Part shown: positions 61,865 to 64,000 of the stretch, piece by piece
Numbering within the stretch: the stretch's first letter is position 1
Layout of the letters: each line of letters begins with the position of its first letter
Assembly (NCBI RefSeq): GCF_014193255.1
Contig: NZ_JACHZB010000007.1
Span: 124,001-188,000, forward strand
Direction: 5' to 3'
DNA: 64,000 nt
Source: Rhizobium sp. BK196
Lineage (GTDB): Bacteria > Pseudomonadota > Alphaproteobacteria > Rhizobiales > Rhizobiaceae
The notes under the pieces: generated by a model
Databases searched by the model: none
What the model saw: the letters and a program-made list of their open reading frames with translations, nothing else
Told to the model about the DNA's origin: nothing
Program-made: the position numbers and the translations under genes

Positions 61865-62377
61865 ATGGGGGACCTGTCAGTCGAGCTTGCCGAAACTCCG
61901 GAAGAGATTGATGCTGTGCGGCATCTCAGTCGCGCCTTCAGGCAGTGGCTCTACGACAATTATCCAGCCGAACGGCGACAGATCGAACTTTACTATAACC
62001 CCGAAAAGTTCGAGGCATTGCTCGCGGAACTGCCCCGCATTCATGCAAGGCCGAAAGGCTCGATGTTCCTGGCGCGTCTCGATGGAGAAAGCGTCGGCTG
62101 CGTGATGCAGCATGAGATTGCGCCCGGCATTTCGGAGATGAAGCGTCTCTTCGTTTCCGAGAAGGCGCGTGGCAGCGGCGCGGCGCTTGCGCTCTGCGAA
62201 GCTTCGCTGGCCCGAGCGAAAGAAGACGGCTACGGCGTGATGCGGCTCGACACCGGCTATCGGCAGATCGCGGCGCAGAAACTCTACCGTCGGCTGGGTT
62301 TCCGCGAGCGGGATGCCTATTATGCGGTCCCTGAGGATCTCAAGCCAATTTTGGTTTTCTTCGAGCGCGAGCTTTGA
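61865..62377 (+). CDS. GNAT-family N-acetyltransferase
   Basis: A 170-residue GNAT protein. Motif A is EMKRLFVSEKARGSGAALALCEASLA (about 91-116) and motif B is GYRQIAAQKLYRRLGF (about 133-148). Start at 61865 (MGDLSVELAE) has GGGGAGACTTTGCAG before it; a frame start further left at 61751 lies in the divergent promoter region. It is divergent from TetR, so it may be a regulated target. The next gene follows 43 bases on. Confidence 0.88.
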   Translation: MGDLSVELAETPEEIDAVRHLSRAFRQWLYDNYPAERRQIELYYNPEKFEALLAELPRIHARPKGSMFLARLDGESVGCVMQHEIAPGISEMKRLFVSEKARGSGAALALCEASLARAKEDGYGVMRLDTGYRQIAAQKLYRRLGFRERDAYYAVPEDLKPILVFFEREL

Positions 62378-62420
62378 TGCTTTGCTTGTTTCACTCTGTC
62401 TGCTCAGGCATTCTCTCTTC

Positions 62421-63485
62421 ATGAGGAGCCTTTTCATTCTGTTTTTGTGTCTGGCGCCCTGTCTTGCAGCCGCGGAGCCGATCTTCTATCCGGCGCAATC
62501 GGGCAATGCCGATGCGCCGGTGCTGACCGTCTATTCCTCGCTCGACGAACCGCTCGCGCAGCCGATGATCCGTGGCTTTCAGGAGGCCAATCCGGATGTG
62601 GCGGTGAAATATGAGGATATGCTGACCGGCGATATCTACGATCGGATCGTCCGCGAGACGGATGCCGGCCATAAGACGGCGGACTTTGCCTTCTCTTCCG
62701 CCATGGACCTGCAGGTGAAGCTTTCTAACGACGGCTATGCGCAAGTCAGCAATCTGCCGATGAGCGCTCAGTGGCCGAAATGGGCAAACTGGCGCAACAC
62801 GGCCTATGCGCTAACCTTCGAACCCGCGGTCTTCGTCTATCACAAGCCGAGTTTTGTCCATGAAACGGTGCCGAGTTCGCGTGCGGAATTCGTCGATTAT
62901 CTGAAGCGCAAGGGCAACGAAGTCTATGGACGGATCGGCACCTATGACATCGAGCGTTCCGGCGTCGGCTTTCTTTTCATGGCGCGAGACCAGGAACAGT
63001 TCGGCGACATCTGGTCGGTGATCGGCGCGATGGGGGCTGCAGGCGTCAAACTCTATTCCACGAGTTCGGCAATCCTTGAGCGCGTGGCTGATGGGCGCTT
63101 CGTGCTCGGTTACAATATCCTTGGCTCATACGCAGCCGATTGGGCCTCGCGTCACCCCGATGTCGGCATCGTGCTGCCGAAGGATTATACCGTCGTGATG
63201 TCTCGCATCGGCCTTGTGCCGCAGGCTGCGGCCGAGCCGGAACTCGGAAGGCGTTACCTCGCCTTCTTCATGTCGAAGGAAGGCCAGACGATCATGGCTC
63301 GCGAGCTGCAGATCCCGGCCGTCAGCCCGGAAGTGGCTGGTGAAAACACCGCCAATACGTTGCAGGAACTGCTCGGCGCACAGTTGCGCCCCGTGCCAGT
63401 CAGCCCCGGCTTGATGGTCTATCTCGATCAGGTGAAGAGGGCTCGGCTGATTGCCCACTGGAATGAAGTGCTGCGCACGCAGTAA
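62421..63485 (+). CDS. Periplasmic substrate-binding protein, iron(III)-ABC/AfuA-like
   Basis: A 354-residue exported protein. A signal peptide (MRSLFILFLCLAPCLAAAEP, cut near 18) precedes a two-lobed fold of the bacterial extracellular solute-binding family 1/8: LTVYSSLDEPLAQPMIRGFQEANPDVAVKYEDM at residues 34-66, ADFAFSSAMDLQ, and ALTFEPAVFVYHKPSF. It resembles Fe3+ or phosphonate/organic phosphate binding proteins. No ABC permease or ATPase is adjacent. The nearby TctDE-type kinase has a periplasmic domain, so this protein may be a ligand receptor for signalling. That link is inference. Confidence 0.88.
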   Translation: MRSLFILFLCLAPCLAAAEPIFYPAQSGNADAPVLTVYSSLDEPLAQPMIRGFQEANPDVAVKYEDMLTGDIYDRIVRETDAGHKTADFAFSSAMDLQVKLSNDGYAQVSNLPMSAQWPKWANWRNTAYALTFEPAVFVYHKPSFVHETVPSSRAEFVDYLKRKGNEVYGRIGTYDIERSGVGFLFMARDQEQFGDIWSVIGAMGAAGVKLYSTSSAILERVADGRFVLGYNILGSYAADWASRHPDVGIVLPKDYTVVMSRIGLVPQAAAEPELGRRYLAFFMSKEGQTIMARELQIPAVSPEVAGENTANTLQELLGAQLRPVPVSPGLMVYLDQVKRARLIAHWNEVLRTQ

Positions 63486-63939
63486 AAGCTCACATCCAGC
63501 AATTGCGAGGCCTGCATAGGATGCATAGGCATTTTCCTACGCTCTCCAGAAAATGTCAAATTCATTAGCTGTCATATATGTGGCTGACATCTCTCACGTA
63601 GGGGAGGGAACAACCCATGCATCTTAGGCATCCTATGCGGTCCCGGTAAGTGGTTCCGGACTGTGTTCGGTACGGACAATGCAGCAACCGGCGGACTGGT
63701 TCGACCGGATTGCGGCAAAAAAGTGTCTTGCCACACTGGATATCCCGCCGATGTCAGCTAAATGACAGCTTCATATGATGGCTTGGGCTACTTCTTCTCC
63801 GTGGAGGCGGAGAGTTGAAGAATTCCGGGAGGACTTCCGCTCGCTATCAGGACAATTGCGTCCACCGATCGGTGATCTCTCCTCATTTTCAAATAAAGAG
63901 CACTGGCGGTTCGCTCAGCCGCAGCACGGAGGACACATC
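63486..63939 (+). promoter_or_regulatory. Dyad-rich 454-base upstream region of a truncated exported-protein gene
   Basis: No long coding sequence is seen. Repeats include an 11-bp perfect inverted pair GCATAGGATGC (63514-63524) / GCATCCTATGC (63628-63638), the pair AGCTGTCAT (63567-63575) / ATGACAGCT (63762-63770), and TGTCAGCTAAATGACA (63752-63767). Further TGTCA/TGACA half-sites are at 63554, 63570 and 63585. This is consistent with several operator sites for one or more regulators. Confidence 0.55.
63617..63649 (+). CDS. Possible 10-codon leader peptide
   Basis: ATG at 63617 reads MHLRHPMRSR then TAA. A strong GGGGAGGG ribosome site lies eight bases upstream. It is rich in His and Arg codons and sits about 290 bases before the truncated exported-protein gene, so it could be a regulatory leader. 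The short length means chance is likely. Confidence 0.2.
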   Translation: MHLRHPMRSR

Positions 63940-64000
63940 GTGAAGCATACTTTCATCGCAACCCTTTTGGCAGCAGCCATCGCACTTCCGGCCTACGCGG
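63940..64000 (+). CDS. Exported protein, probably periplasmic binding protein (3' end missing)
   Basis: Only the first 20 codons are in the window. They encode MKHTFIATLLAAAIALPAYA, a clean Sec signal peptide ending in an AYA cleavage site. The GTG start follows CGGAGGACACATC. The class of the mature protein cannot be seen; a transporter binding protein is likely given the signal and its regulated-looking upstream region. Confidence 0.7.
   Translation, partial: MKHTFIATLLAAAIALPAYA

Overview
The window looks like a chromosomal segment of an alphaproteobacterium of the Rhizobium/Agrobacterium group. The evidence is high GC, strong GGAGG ribosome sites, a glgP-glgB-glgC-glgA-pgm-glgX glycogen operon, a split pntAa/pntAb/pntB transhydrogenase preceded by an aa3-oxidase subunit IV-like gene, a soxBDAG sarcosine oxidase operon, a DUF992 protein, two sites resembling general-stress (EcfG/RpoE2) promoters, and an ornithine/lysine decarboxylase with a long leader where the alphaproteobacterial speF RNA motif is expected. 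No rRNA, tRNA, CRISPR array, insertion sequence, prophage or plasmid gene was recognised. Species assignment is inference.

Layout. 1-7.7 kb: a truncated LysR regulator, the decarboxylase with its leader and a GNAT gene, then a leftward block of an NAD-dependent epimerase, serine acetyltransferase, a GNAT, a WD40 protein and a COG0523 metal-chaperone GTPase. 7.7-13.4 kb: creatininase-family amidohydrolase, MarR regulator, LacI regulator with a D-2-hydroxyacid dehydrogenase, aldo/keto reductase, class-I glutamine amidotransferase-like hydrolase. 13.5-17 kb: a TRAP transporter whose binding protein converges on its two membrane subunits. 17-24 kb: a GGDEF-EAL protein with a degenerate GGDEF motif, a FeeM/LuxI-like acyltransferase, subunit IV-like gene and pnt operon. 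24-33 kb is signalling: DUF992 protein, HisKA_2-type histidine kinase, TPR lipoprotein, ribosomal protein S21, and two divergent class III adenylate cyclases (one with a periplasmic CxxCH haem motif, one with CHASE2) plus a FecR-domain secreted protein. 33-39 kb: sarcosine oxidase and a MaoC/NodN-like hydratase. 39-50 kb: the glycogen operon. 50-58 kb: a TadG-like von Willebrand protein and a three-gene, overlapping operon of two transglutaminase-fold proteins (one fused to the putative amidoligase DUF2126) and a circularly permuted ATP-grasp/alpha-E fusion. 58-64 kb: a TctDE-type two-component system, cupin plus TetR regulator, GNAT, an orphan periplasmic binding protein, and a 454-base region rich in dyads leading into a truncated exported protein.

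Functional themes. The glycogen genes form one transcription unit for storage-polymer synthesis and breakdown. The pnt operon links the proton gradient to NADPH. The sox operon feeds methyl groups from sarcosine to folate. The least understood system is the transglutaminase/ATP-grasp/alpha-E/DUF2126 operon at 51.7-58.3 kb, whose domains predict ATP-dependent amide-bond formation paired with transglutaminase-like chemistry but whose product is unknown. The cyclase/FecR cluster at 27.9-33.1 kb and the dyad-rich region at 63.5-63.9 kb are the next most interesting places.
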